Source of the DNA: Pusillimonas sp. UBA6240
GTDB taxonomy: Bacteria; Pseudomonadota; Gammaproteobacteria; Burkholderiales; Burkholderiaceae_B
DNA: 22,624 nucleotides
Assembly: GCA_002441445.1 (NCBI GenBank)
Contig: DJWC01000090.1
Span: 22,150-44,773 of the forward strand
Direction of reading: 5' to 3'
Numbering within the stretch: position 1 is the first letter of the stretch; each line of letters begins with the position of its first letter. The position numbers and the translations under genes are program-made. The notes under the pieces are model-generated. The model worked only from the letters and a program-made list of their open reading frames with translations, was not told where the DNA came from and did not search any database. Shown piece by piece: positions 13,308 to 21,333 of the stretch.

Positions 13308-14282
13308 ATGAAATTCATTTCCCGATTTGGTTTCATGGCGGCGGTCGCCATCCTCGGGGCAAGCCAGGCGATGGCGGCAAGCGCGACGGACTATCCCACC
13401 AGGCCCATACGGCTCATCGTCCCATTTTCCGCCGGGGGCACCAGCGATGTGCTGGCGCGCGCCGTTGGCCAGGAACTGGGCGAAGCCCTCGGCCAGCCGG
13501 TGGTGGTCGAAAATCGTCCGGGCGCCAACGGCAATATCGGCAGCAATCTGGTCGCGAAGGCGGAGCCCGACGGCTATACCTTGCTGTTGGCGGCCGATGG
13601 CACCATGGCCATCAATCCGTCGCTGTACTCCAATCTGCCTTTTTCGCCGGAACGCGACTTTGCGCCCATTTCCCGGGTCGCCGTTGTTCCGCTGGTAGTC
13701 GTCGCGACCAATTCCTTGAAGGCGAACAACATTCCCGAACTGATAAAGCTGGGCAAGACGCAAGACCTGGATTTCGGATCGGCCGGCGCCGGCAGCATGG
13801 GGCATCTTTCCGGGGAATTGCTCGCCCACAAAACAGGCATACGGATGAATCACATCCCTTATAAAGGCGGCAGCCAGGCCGTCGGCGATGTGGTTTCCGG
13901 GCAGATTCCGCTGCTCATCACCGCGATGCCGGTTGTGGATGGACTGCTGAAAGTCGGCAAATTGAAGGCGATCGCGATGACATCAGCCCAGCGATTTTCG
14001 GGCACGCCGGATATTCCCACTGTCCAGGAGGGCGGCGTCGCAGACTTCGATTCGCCCAGTTGGTATGGCCTGATGGCTCCGGCGGCTACGCCCCCGGAAG
14101 TGCTGGACAAGCTTCAGGCGGAACTGGCGAAACTGCTCAGCAAGCCCGCCATGAAGAAGCGCATGGAGGAGCTCGGCGCCATTGCGGTTTCCGACCGGCG
14201 CGAGGACTTCGCCAAGCTTCTTCATGCCGACATTGCGAAATGGTCGCAAATCATCAAGGCGACCAACATCAAGATCGAATAA
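13308..14282 (+). CDS. Bug/TctC-family periplasmic solute-binding receptor
   Basis: A 324-residue receptor with signal peptide MKFISRFGFMAAVAILG, cleaved near AMA (residue 23), then DYPTRPIRLIVPFSAGGTSDVLAR, the classic Bug/TctC opening. VVENRPGANGNIGSNLVAKAEPDGYTLL and the later NHIPYKGG segment are also typical. Such proteins bind carboxylates in the periplasm for TctAB-type transporters. The ATG at 13308 is fixed by the strong AAAGGAG site about seven bases upstream; in-frame upstream starts would run through the promoter. As in block A, no TctA/TctB gene is present; the operon carries its own TRAP transporter instead, so two receptor systems share one operon. It is the first gene of the + operon. 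Confidence 0.94.
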   Translation: MKFISRFGFMAAVAILGASQAMAASATDYPTRPIRLIVPFSAGGTSDVLARAVGQELGEALGQPVVVENRPGANGNIGSNLVAKAEPDGYTLLLAADGTMAINPSLYSNLPFSPERDFAPISRVAVVPLVVVATNSLKANNIPELIKLGKTQDLDFGSAGAGSMGHLSGELLAHKTGIRMNHIPYKGGSQAVGDVVSGQIPLLITAMPVVDGLLKVGKLKAIAMTSAQRFSGTPDIPTVQEGGVADFDSPSWYGLMAPAATPPEVLDKLQAELAKLLSKPAMKKRMEELGAIAVSDRREDFAKLLHADIAKWSQIIKATNIKIE

Positions 14283-14306
14283 TCGCATTATCAGGAGACT
14301 CCCTTC

Positions 14307-15491
14307 ATGCGCATCACCGCAGTGCGAGAGTTGTCCGTATCATTGGATGGCGATATCGCCAATTCATTGGTCAACTTCTCAGAGCACACCATCTCCCTTA
14401 TCGCCATCTTCACCGACGCCGTGCGTTGCGGTAAACCCGTCATAGGATACGCCTTTGACTCGATAGGCCGTTACGCCCAGTCCGGCCTGCTCCGGGAAAG
14501 ATTCATTCCCAGGCTGCTCGCCGCCGGGCCCGACGAACTGCTCGATCCCGCCGGCGAGCGCTTCGATCCGCGAAAGATATCCAGGTTGCTGATGCGCAAT
14601 GAGAAGCCGGGGGGGCATGGGGATCGCGCCGCCGCCGTGGGCGCTCTCGAACTGGCCATTTGGGATCTGAATGCGAAGCTCGAGGATGAGCCGGCGTGCA
14701 GGACACTGGCCCGCGCCATCGGCAGAGACCTTCCATCCTGCCCCAGCGACATCCGTGTGCCGGTCTATGCCGCTGGCGGTTATTACTACGCCGATGATGG
14801 GCTCGACCGCCTGAAGGCGGAATTCCAAAGTTATCTGGATGCAGGCTTCACCAAATTCAAGATGAAGATCGGAGGCGCCTCTTTGGCGTCCGATATCGAA
14901 CGCATCGAAGCCGCCATTGCCGTGGCGGGTTCGGGAGCGGCGCTGGCGGTGGATGCGAATGGCCGCTTCGACCTGGACATGGCGCTGGCCTATGCCGGGG
15001 CGATAGAGCCCTATGGGCTGCGATGGTACGAGGAAATAGGCGATCCGCTGGACTACGATCTGAATCGGCGTATCGCCGAAGCGTATGCCGGCCGCATAGC
15101 CACCGGCGAGAACCTTTTTTCGGTGCAAGATGTGAAGAACCTGCTCAGATTCGCCGGCATGCGCCCGTCCCTCGACGTATTTCAGATGGATCCCGGCTTG
15201 GCGTATGGCGCCACGGAATTCATAGCCATGATCGACGCCCTGGAATCGCATGGCTTCGACCGCAGCCATATGCATCCCCATGGCGGGCATTTGATCAATC
15301 TTCACATTGCGGCGGGGTTCGGGCTGGGGGGCTGCGAGGCGTATCCGGGTGTTTTCCAGCCTTTCGGCGGCTACCCCGGCGATTGCCGCCTGGGGGACGG
15401 CTTGGTCAGCCCGACCGACGCCCCTGGATTCGGGCTTGAACAAAAAGCCGAATTGGCTCCATTCTTGAAACAGCTCAGCGACGGCGCATAG
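14307..15491 (+). CDS. tarD: Enolase-superfamily dehydratase, D-tartrate dehydratase-like
   Basis: A 394-residue mandelate racemase-type protein that follows the D(-)-tartrate dehydratase (TarD) of Bradyrhizobium closely in length and segment order: GYAFDSIGRYAQSGLLRERF (47-66), NEKPGGHGDRAAAVG (98-112) and VYAAGGYYYADDG (153-165). The catalytic set I recall for TarD (Lys184, Asp213, Glu239, Glu265, His322) is present with a constant shift of three: Lys187 in KMKIGG, Asp216 in VDANGRF, Glu242, Glu268 in TGEN, and His325 in MHPHGGH. It should bind Mg2+ and remove water from a 2,3-dihydroxy acid, giving oxaloacetate from D-tartrate. AGGAG lies upstream; it is 24 bp after the receptor gene. A related acid sugar or hydroxy diacid remains possible. 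Confidence 0.85.
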   Translation: MRITAVRELSVSLDGDIANSLVNFSEHTISLIAIFTDAVRCGKPVIGYAFDSIGRYAQSGLLRERFIPRLLAAGPDELLDPAGERFDPRKISRLLMRNEKPGGHGDRAAAVGALELAIWDLNAKLEDEPACRTLARAIGRDLPSCPSDIRVPVYAAGGYYYADDGLDRLKAEFQSYLDAGFTKFKMKIGGASLASDIERIEAAIAVAGSGAALAVDANGRFDLDMALAYAGAIEPYGLRWYEEIGDPLDYDLNRRIAEAYAGRIATGENLFSVQDVKNLLRFAGMRPSLDVFQMDPGLAYGATEFIAMIDALESHGFDRSHMHPHGGHLINLHIAAGFGLGGCEAYPGVFQPFGGYPGDCRLGDGLVSPTDAPGFGLEQKAELAPFLKQLSDGA

Positions 15492-15543
15492 TTTTGGCTT
15501 AACCATACCTCCCCGGATGCCGGGGAAAAATGAAGGAGGCATT

Positions 15544-16485
15544 ATGAACATAGCAGTCATAGGCTGCGGCGCCATGGGCAGTATTTACGCCGGGCTGCTG
15601 GCTCACGCCGGCCACGACGTCCTGGCGATCGACGGCTGGCAGGCCCATGTGCAGGCGATCAACGAGCACGGATTGAGGGTGGAGGGCGCAAGCGGCGACA
15701 AGACGCTGCGCATCCGGGCCAGCATGGAGCCCCCGGAACATCCGGTGGACATGGTCATCATCGCTACCAAGGCGCTGCAGATCGCTGAAGCGGCACACAA
15801 GGCGCGGCCGCTGGTAGGCGCCAACACCTGCGTCATCGCGCTGCAGAACGGCTTGGGCAGCGACGAACAAGTGGCCGATATCCTGGGCGGCGAGCGCTTG
15901 ATCGTCGGCATTGCCGCTGCCTTCGGCGCGTCTTTGAAGGGGCCCGGCCATGCGCACCATAACGGCATGGCTTTGATCCGCCTGGGCGCCTATGCCGATT
16001 TGCCGATGGCCGAGGTGGAGCAGGCGGCCGCCGTGTGGCGCGAGGCGGGCTTCAACGCCCATGCCGTCGGCGACATCCAGGCCATGCAGTGGGAAAAACT
16101 GATCTGCAACGTCGCCTATAGCGCGCCGTGCGCGATCAGCGGCTTGACCGTCGGCCAGGCGATGGACGACCCCTACATCGGGGAAGTCAGCCGGATGGCC
16201 GCCGCGGAAGCCTGGGAGGTCGCGCGTGCGCGCGGAATCGCCCTCGATATCGACGACCCCGTGGCTCATGTACGCGCTTTTGCTTCGCGCATCCCCGATG
16301 CCCGCCCGTCCGTGCACCAGGACTTGATGGCCGGCCGCCGCTCGGAAATCGATGTGATCAATGGCGCCATACCGCGCGAAGCCGCGCGTTGCGGCATGCA
16401 GGCGCCGGTCAATACCGTTCTGACCGCGCTCGTCCATTTCCATGAAGCCGGGGGTGGTTCTATTGATAAACGGGAGGCGACATGA
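15544..16485 (+). CDS. ApbA/PanE-family 2-oxoacid reductase (ketopantoate reductase-like)
   Basis: A 313-residue NAD(P)-dependent enzyme with the N-terminal Rossmann motif IGCGAMGS (6-13), ALQNGLGS (99-106), Lys76 in IIATKAL, Lys185 in QWEKLICNV and Glu268 in GRRSEIDVINGAI. These are the positions of the cofactor- and substrate-binding residues of PanE. PanE reduces ketopantoate; many paralogs in catabolic operons reduce or oxidise other 2-oxo/2-hydroxy acids, which fits here better than pantothenate synthesis. The ATG at 15544 has a perfect AAGGAGG (15533-15539); a longer in-frame start at 15517 would place that element inside the gene. It starts 52 bp after the tarD-like gene and overlaps the next gene by 4 bp. 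Confidence 0.88.
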   Translation: MNIAVIGCGAMGSIYAGLLAHAGHDVLAIDGWQAHVQAINEHGLRVEGASGDKTLRIRASMEPPEHPVDMVIIATKALQIAEAAHKARPLVGANTCVIALQNGLGSDEQVADILGGERLIVGIAAAFGASLKGPGHAHHNGMALIRLGAYADLPMAEVEQAAAVWREAGFNAHAVGDIQAMQWEKLICNVAYSAPCAISGLTVGQAMDDPYIGEVSRMAAAEAWEVARARGIALDIDDPVAHVRAFASRIPDARPSVHQDLMAGRRSEIDVINGAIPREAARCGMQAPVNTVLTALVHFHEAGGGSIDKREAT

Positions 16486-17108
16486 TGGATCCGGACAACG
16501 TCCGCGGCGGTTTCGCGGGCTCGCATGCGGCTGGGGATAGGCCCGCGCTATTGGTGATCGACTTCCAGAATGCGTTTACCGACCCGGCTATCAGTTCCCT
16601 GGGCAGCGACTGCGATGCCGCCATCAGGCAGACGAATCGCTTGATCGCCGCGATGCGGGGAATAGGGCCTGTGATCTTCACCATTGTGGCTTATGACGCC
16701 AACCATGCGGATGGCGGCTGCTTCCACAGGAAATGTCCGCCGCTCAAGGAGCTGCTGCGCTCCTCGCCCGCGAGCTCGCTCGACCAAAGGCTGGACTACG
16801 ATCCCGCCCGCGACCTGATCCTGTACAAGACGCAAGCTTCGGCTTTCTTCGGTACGCCGCTGTGCGGCATCCTGGCGCACGCTCGCTGTGACATGCTGGT
16901 GATCGCGGGCTGCACCACCAGCGGCTGCGTGCGCGCCAGCGCCGTCGACGCCATGCAATATGGATTTCCCCCCTTTGTTGCGCAAGATGCCGTCACGGAT
17001 CGATCGGCGGCGCAACATGCCAGCAACCTGATCGATCTGCAAAGCAAGTATGCCGAGGTCATGCCGACCGAGGCGCTGATTCCCCTTTTATGCCAAACAG
17101 CTTCCTGA
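16482..17108 (+). CDS. Isochorismatase-fold cysteine hydrolase
   Basis: A 208-residue protein with the complete catalytic triad of the cysteine hydrolase family: Asp27 in LVIDFQNAF, Lys116 in LYKTQASAFFGT and Cys149 in GCTTSGCVRAS. The TTSGCVRAS context is that of N-carbamoylsarcosine amidase and maleamate amidohydrolase rather than of isochorismatase or nicotinamidase. It would hydrolyse an amide or carbamoyl group, releasing ammonia and a carboxylate that the other block B enzymes could use. The start overlaps the reductase stop by 4 bp (ATGA), so the two are translationally coupled. A maleamate-type substrate would be interesting next to LeuCD-type proteins, because maleate hydratase belongs to that family, but this is inference. 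Confidence 0.88.
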   Translation: MMDPDNVRGGFAGSHAAGDRPALLVIDFQNAFTDPAISSLGSDCDAAIRQTNRLIAAMRGIGPVIFTIVAYDANHADGGCFHRKCPPLKELLRSSPASSLDQRLDYDPARDLILYKTQASAFFGTPLCGILAHARCDMLVIAGCTTSGCVRASAVDAMQYGFPPFVAQDAVTDRSAAQHASNLIDLQSKYAEVMPTEALIPLLCQTAS

Positions 17109-17135
17109 AGCTAGCCTTCCCCACAGGAGAGAGAC

Positions 17136-18158
17136 ATGAAAAAAGAAACCATACAAAAGAGCCGGCTCGCCAAAGCCTTGTTCGCCACGCTATTGGCCTT
17201 CGCCATGCAGCCCGCCAAAGCTGCCGACAAGCCGATCGAATTGACGCTGTCGACCTATATTCCTCCCGCCTATGAATACATGTGGAAGCCGCTGGAGGCT
17301 TTCGTGCAGTATGTCGAGACCGAGAGCAAGGGGCGCGTAAAGATCAAATCCTTCCACTCGGCGCAGTTGTTCGATGGCTACGAGGAGCTGCCGGCCCTTT
17401 CGCGCGGCGATATTGATATCAGCAACCTGACTTCGACTTATGCAAGCGGCGCCGTTCCCGCCCTGAACCTCTTCACCATGCCGTTTGTTTTCCAGGACAC
17501 GCAGCATCTGGAGCGCAGCGCCGCCGCGGGCTTGCTGGACCTGGGTATCCGCGAGGAAATGCGTGACCGGCACGGAATCGAAGTGCTGGGCCTGGCGCCG
17601 ATCGATCCCTATCAGTTCTATTCCCGCCGCGAGCCGATCCGGACGGTCGCCGACTTCAAGGGCAAGGTTTGGGCGACGACGGGGGCGGCCGATGCTCGAG
17701 CCATCCAGTTGCTCGGCGGGTCCCCCACCAGCATGCCTTCCTCTGAACTCTACCTGGCCTTGGACCGGGGCGTCATCGATGGCACGCCGCGCCCCTTGAT
17801 CACCGGCATCGGCCGCAGCCTGCAAGAGGTCGTCAAGCACTTGTCGCTTGCCACTTTTGCGATCGACACCTCCTTGCTATCGATCAACAAGTCCAAGTTC
17901 GAATCGTTGCCGCCGGATATTCAAAACATCATCCGCCGCGGCGCCGAACTGCGGGATCGAGAGCAATTCCGCCAGGTTTATGCGTACATCGAACAGGGCG
18001 TCGCCCAGTATGAAAAGCTGGGCGTGAAGGTGCATACGATCGACGGCGATGCGCTCAAGGAGCTTCGCGCCGCGACCCGGCCAGCAGTGGACGAATGGAA
18101 AGCCCAGGTGCCCACCGCGACACGTTATCTGGAGCTCGTCGAGAAGACCCGGAAGTAA
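17136..18158 (+). CDS. dctP: TRAP transporter solute-binding protein (DctP family)
   Basis: A 340-residue periplasmic receptor. The signal peptide MKKETIQKSRLAKALFATLL is cleaved near PAKA-A (about residue 29). The mature part shows DctP features: FHSAQLFDGYEELPALSRGDID, LNLFTMPFVFQ, PIRTVADFKGKVW and LYLALDRGVIDGT. In most DctP proteins the segment after DLKG carries a carboxylate-binding Arg (KxR); here the aligned residue appears to be Trp (GKVWATTG), so the ligand contact may differ. AGGAG stands before the ATG. It is followed by dctQ after 55 bp and dctM, giving a full TRAP system for Na+-dependent high-affinity uptake, presumably of the acid processed by the tarD-like enzyme. Confidence 0.94.
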   Translation: MKKETIQKSRLAKALFATLLAFAMQPAKAADKPIELTLSTYIPPAYEYMWKPLEAFVQYVETESKGRVKIKSFHSAQLFDGYEELPALSRGDIDISNLTSTYASGAVPALNLFTMPFVFQDTQHLERSAAAGLLDLGIREEMRDRHGIEVLGLAPIDPYQFYSRREPIRTVADFKGKVWATTGAADARAIQLLGGSPTSMPSSELYLALDRGVIDGTPRPLITGIGRSLQEVVKHLSLATFAIDTSLLSINKSKFESLPPDIQNIIRRGAELRDREQFRQVYAYIEQGVAQYEKLGVKVHTIDGDALKELRAATRPAVDEWKAQVPTATRYLELVEKTRK

Positions 18159-18213
18159 CGGAGAGCCCGACAGCACTGGGGTAGACGACTGAGGAAGACA
18201 GGAAATAATACCA

Positions 18214-18762
18214 ATGAAAACTTTGCTTCGATCCATCACCCGTATCGGTCTCGCGACGAACCGATACGCAGTCATAGCGGCGGAGCTTGCGCTGCTGCTG
18301 ATGATGTGCCTGACCGTTTATTCGGTCATCGCCCGGTATGTATTTCATCGTCCCAGCATTCATGCAGTGGAAGTCAGCATTTATCTTCTTCTGCTGATGA
18401 CCTGGTTATCGATTGGCTGGACGCACTTGGCGGGGCGGCATGTCAGCATGGAAATGCTGAGCACCCGCCTGCGCGGCGGGGCGGCGCGCGTGGTGGAGGT
18501 CTTCCGCCAGTTGATCATCCTCTTGTTCTGCGGGGTCCTGATCTATTCCGGCTTTCAAGTTGCGTCCACGGCCCTGACACGCAATTACCGCTCTACATCG
18601 CTGCTGTCATTTCCGCTGTGGCTGGCATATGGCCTTATTGCCGTGGGCGCGCTCTTGCTCGCCATTGCGGTCATCACGAAATTGAAAGCGGTGCTTTGCA
18701 ATGAATCCATTCCGCTGGATGGCAAAGCCGCTACGCCCCTGTCCGTCACTCCGGAGAACTGA
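18214..18762 (+). CDS. dctQ: TRAP transporter small membrane subunit (DctQ family)
   Basis: A 182-residue inner-membrane protein with the four-helix DctQ pattern at about 18-42, 53-71, 94-118 and 131-156. The segment VYSVIARYVFHRPSIHAVEVS between helices one and two is typical of DctQ, as is TWLSIGWTHLAGRHVSMEML after helix two. It forms the membrane complex with DctM. It lies between dctP and dctM, with 3 bp to the dctM start, so expression is coupled. The C-terminal tail of about 25 residues is polar and cytoplasmic by prediction. No catalytic role is expected. Confidence 0.92.
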   Translation: MKTLLRSITRIGLATNRYAVIAAELALLLMMCLTVYSVIARYVFHRPSIHAVEVSIYLLLLMTWLSIGWTHLAGRHVSMEMLSTRLRGGAARVVEVFRQLIILLFCGVLIYSGFQVASTALTRNYRSTSLLSFPLWLAYGLIAVGALLLAIAVITKLKAVLCNESIPLDGKAATPLSVTPEN

Positions 18763-18765
18763 GCC

Positions 18766-20064
18766 GTGGATCCTACTCTGATTCTGACTTTGATATTGGG
18801 GCTATTCGGCTTCCTCCTGGTTCTCGGCATACCGATATTTGCCGCTCTCGGCGTTCCCAGCATTCTCGGCATCTATCTGGTGAGCGGCGCCAACGCTCTC
18901 AATGTCATCCCTTCCATCCTGCATCGCGGCATTGCCAGCTATTCTCTGCTTTGCATTCCGCTTTTTATTCTAATGGGCGAAGTGCTGGCGCGAACGAGCA
19001 TCGGAACACGCTTGTACAACTTGTTTTATACCTGGCTGAATCACGTCCGTTGCAGTTTGGCCATCGCCAGCGTCGGGGCTTCCGCCATTTTCGGCGCCAT
19101 GAGCGGGGTCAGCGTGGCGGGCGCGGCGACCATAGGCCGCGTCGCCATACCCGAAATGCTCAAGCGCCAATATGACCCCGGTCTCGCAGGGGGCTCGGTG
19201 GCCGCGGCCGGCTCGCTGGCTTTGCTGATTCCCCCGAGCGTCGGTTTCGTGCTCTATGGCGAAATGGCAAATCAATCCATAGGGAAGCTCTTCACGGCGG
19301 CCATCGTGCCCGGCCTGGTGTTATCCCTGCTGATGATGCTTTACCTGTATGGTTTAAGCCATCTCAAGCCCGCCGTGGCGCCGCTCGAGCAACAGCGCGT
19401 GTCATGGTCCGAACGCTGGCGCACTCTGCGGGACGTGTGGGCTGCCATCTTGCTGATATTGGCGGTGCTCGGGACGATCTATCTGGGGATCGCAACTCCC
19501 ACGGAAGCTTCGGGCATCGGGGCCGCGGGCGCATTCCTCGTCGCTATGGGCTATCGCGAATTGAATCGCGAGAAACTGTTCGAAATCGTGCGTTCCACCA
19601 TAGTCACCAGCAGCATGATCCTGCTGATCGTAGCAGCGGCATTGTTATTCGGCTACGTCATCATACGGCTGCAGATTCCACAGATGCTGATCGCCTGGGT
19701 GGCCCAGTTGTCCCAGCCCGGATGGGTCATTTTGCTGTTGATATTAATCTTCCTGCTGATCATCGGGATGTTCCTGGATATCGTTTCCATTATCCTGATC
19801 ACGACCCCCATCCTCCTGCCCATCGTCACTTCACTGGGCCTCGATCCAATCTGGTTCGGCGTCGTCTTGATCATAATGTGCGAGATGGCGGTCATCACCC
19901 CTCCGGTCGGCCTCAATCTTTATGTCATCAAAGGCATCGCCCCTCAGATCTCGTTGCGGGATATAACCCTGGGCGCGCTGCCATTCGTCCTGGTGGAAGC
20001 CCTTGCTGTTCTGATTCTGGTGCTGTTCCCGCAACTTGCGCTTTGGCTGCCCAGCCGCATGTAA
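18766..20064 (+). CDS. dctM: TRAP transporter large membrane subunit (DctM family)
   Basis: A 432-residue, very hydrophobic protein with about 11-12 transmembrane segments. Family motifs include FGAMSGVSVAGAATIGRVAIP (around 106-126), AAAGSLALLIPPSVGFVLYGEMA, ATPTEASGIGAAGAFLVA, and near the end MCEMAVITPPVGLNLYVIKGIAP. DctM carries the Na+ and substrate path of TRAP transporters. The start is GTG at 18766, three bases after the dctQ stop, with GGAGA inside the end of dctQ as ribosome-binding site. It is the last gene of the + operon and converges with the lacI-type gene 69 bp away. Confidence 0.95.
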   Translation: MDPTLILTLILGLFGFLLVLGIPIFAALGVPSILGIYLVSGANALNVIPSILHRGIASYSLLCIPLFILMGEVLARTSIGTRLYNLFYTWLNHVRCSLAIASVGASAIFGAMSGVSVAGAATIGRVAIPEMLKRQYDPGLAGGSVAAAGSLALLIPPSVGFVLYGEMANQSIGKLFTAAIVPGLVLSLLMMLYLYGLSHLKPAVAPLEQQRVSWSERWRTLRDVWAAILLILAVLGTIYLGIATPTEASGIGAAGAFLVAMGYRELNREKLFEIVRSTIVTSSMILLIVAAALLFGYVIIRLQIPQMLIAWVAQLSQPGWVILLLILIFLLIIGMFLDIVSIILITTPILLPIVTSLGLDPIWFGVVLIIMCEMAVITPPVGLNLYVIKGIAPQISLRDITLGALPFVLVEALAVLILVLFPQLALWLPSRM

Positions 20065-20087
20065 GCCTGTCTCAACCGCGGGCGGTT

Positions 20088-20119
20088 CCGGGCGGGTAAG
20101 CCCGGGGGCAGGCCTGCCC
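20088..20119. terminator. GC-rich hairpins between convergent dctM and lacI-type genes
   Basis: CCGGGC (20088-20093) pairs with GCCCGG (20100-20105), and right after it GGGCAGGCCTGCCC (20106-20119) is a perfect 14-base palindrome. Both lie in the 69-bp convergent gap. Neither is followed by a T run, so termination is inferred from position only. Confidence 0.35.
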
Positions 20120-20133
20120 AGGGCCATCGCGCC

Positions 20134-21171
20134 TCAGTTCAAGGGCCGGGTAGAGGCGCGTATGGTCAAGGCCGCCGCAAAGCGCGAAGCCAGCGGCGGA
20201 TCCGGCTGCGCCCCGGCGGCGGTGGCGCTCCAGGCCTTGTCCAGGTCCAGTTCCCCAAGCAGCATATTGATTACATAGCCTCCCATGGCCTGCACCGGCA
20301 GGGACACGGTGGTCAGGCCTTCACCCACCAGGTCGAACCATTCGGGATCCCCGTAGCCCACTACGGATACGTCTTTGGGGCAGGACAGGCCCAGGGCGCG
20401 CAGCGCCTTCAGCGTGCCCAGCGTCAGGCTGGAACTGCCGATCACCAGGGCCGAGGGCCGATCGGGCCGGGTCATCATCCGCTCTACGGTATAGCGCGCA
20501 AATTCGCTGCGCGGTATGCCCACCGCCACCATCCTGTCATCCAGCCCCGCTTGGCGGACGGCGTCCTGGAATCCTCCCAGCCGCTCAACCCCGCAACTGA
20601 AATCCGTCGTGGTGCCCACGTAGCCGATACGGCGGTGGCCGTAATGAATCAGATGTTGGGTCGACATGCCGATCGCGGCGCGGTCGTCGATGACTACAGC
20701 GTTCTTGTGCACTTGCGGATGCTGGCGCACCAACTGTATCGCCCGGGCATCCCGAAGCAGTTCCAGTGTCTCGCGTTCGGGATTGGCCGTCGGCGTGATG
20801 ATTACGCCGGCCGCGCGCGCCACCAGGAAGGAGCGCAGATCATTGAGTTCGCGCTGAGGGTTGTCTTCGGTGATGCTCAGGGCCAGTTGCAGGCCGCGCA
20901 TCTGTGCGCTATCGGCCACGATCTTGGCGATCGAGGCGTAGAAATCGTTTTGTATATCGGGCACGATCAGGCCCACGACCGGGCTGTGCGGATTGCGGAT
21001 GTTGCGGGCCAGCCCATTGGGGACATAGCCCAGTTCATGCGCCACCCGCGCTACTTCAGTCTTGGTCCGGGGGCTGACCTTGGGATGATTGGCCAGAGCA
21101 CGCGAAACCGTGGCATGAGAAAGGCCCAGGACCGCGGCAATGTCTTTCAGGGTCGCCGGCGTGCGTGCCAT
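20134..21171 (-). CDS. LacI/GalR-family transcriptional repressor
   Basis: A 345-residue regulator. The N-terminal helix-turn-helix TLKDIAAVLGLSHATVSRALANHP (7-30) and the hinge helix region GYVPNGLARNIRN are canonical for LacI proteins and should recognise a palindrome with a central CG. The periplasmic-binding-protein-like effector domain follows from about 65 (VVGLIVPDIQNDFYASI) to 320. The ATG at 21171 is chosen over one 36 bp upstream because it has GGAGAA at good spacing and starts just before the HTH. It converges with dctM. The best candidate targets are the two matching operator-like sequences in the leuC/receptor divergent region, about 7-8 kb away. The effector is likely the transported acid or a metabolite. 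Confidence 0.94.
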   Translation of the reverse strand: MARTPATLKDIAAVLGLSHATVSRALANHPKVSPRTKTEVARVAHELGYVPNGLARNIRNPHSPVVGLIVPDIQNDFYASIAKIVADSAQMRGLQLALSITEDNPQRELNDLRSFLVARAAGVIITPTANPERETLELLRDARAIQLVRQHPQVHKNAVVIDDRAAIGMSTQHLIHYGHRRIGYVGTTTDFSCGVERLGGFQDAVRQAGLDDRMVAVGIPRSEFARYTVERMMTRPDRPSALVIGSSSLTLGTLKALRALGLSCPKDVSVVGYGDPEWFDLVGEGLTTVSLPVQAMGGYVINMLLGELDLDKAWSATAAGAQPDPPLASRFAAALTIRASTRPLN

Positions 21172-21288
21172 AGTTCTCCATTCCAGCGTAGGGTCGGGTT
21201 GCTGCATCTGCTGCTTGACGCTGGCCCGTGCAAGCGTCCCGGCGCGCTCCCATACCAGAGAAGAGTGTAGCGCATAATGACCCGGTTA

Positions 21289-21316
21289 CGGCATGCCGGC
21301 CAAGGCCGGCATGCCG
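21289..21316. repeat. Perfect 13-bp inverted repeat downstream of valS
   Basis: CGGCATGCCGGCC (21289-21301), two A bases, then its exact reverse complement (21304-21316). It begins 17 bp past the valS stop codon in the valS direction, which suggests a transcript-end structure, but no T run follows on the - strand. It could equally be a dispersed palindromic repeat. Confidence 0.6.
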
Positions 21317-21333
21317 AAATCCACCTTCGGAAC

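Noticed and set aside
14379..15575. A long open frame of about 398 codons antisense to the tarD-like gene
   Set aside because: The + strand frame has a full set of enolase-superfamily catalytic residues, a ribosome-binding site and operon spacing. The antisense frame shows no recognisable domain and is a by-product of high-GC codon use.
15499..16443. Open frame of about 314 codons antisense to the reductase gene
   Set aside because: It mirrors the reductase codons, has no recognisable motif, and the + frame is clearly a PanE-type protein.
21229..21237. TGCAAGCGT upstream of the lacI-type gene as an autoregulatory operator
   Set aside because: Only one half resembles the operator sites at 13264 and 13167, and the other half shows no symmetry; too weak to call.
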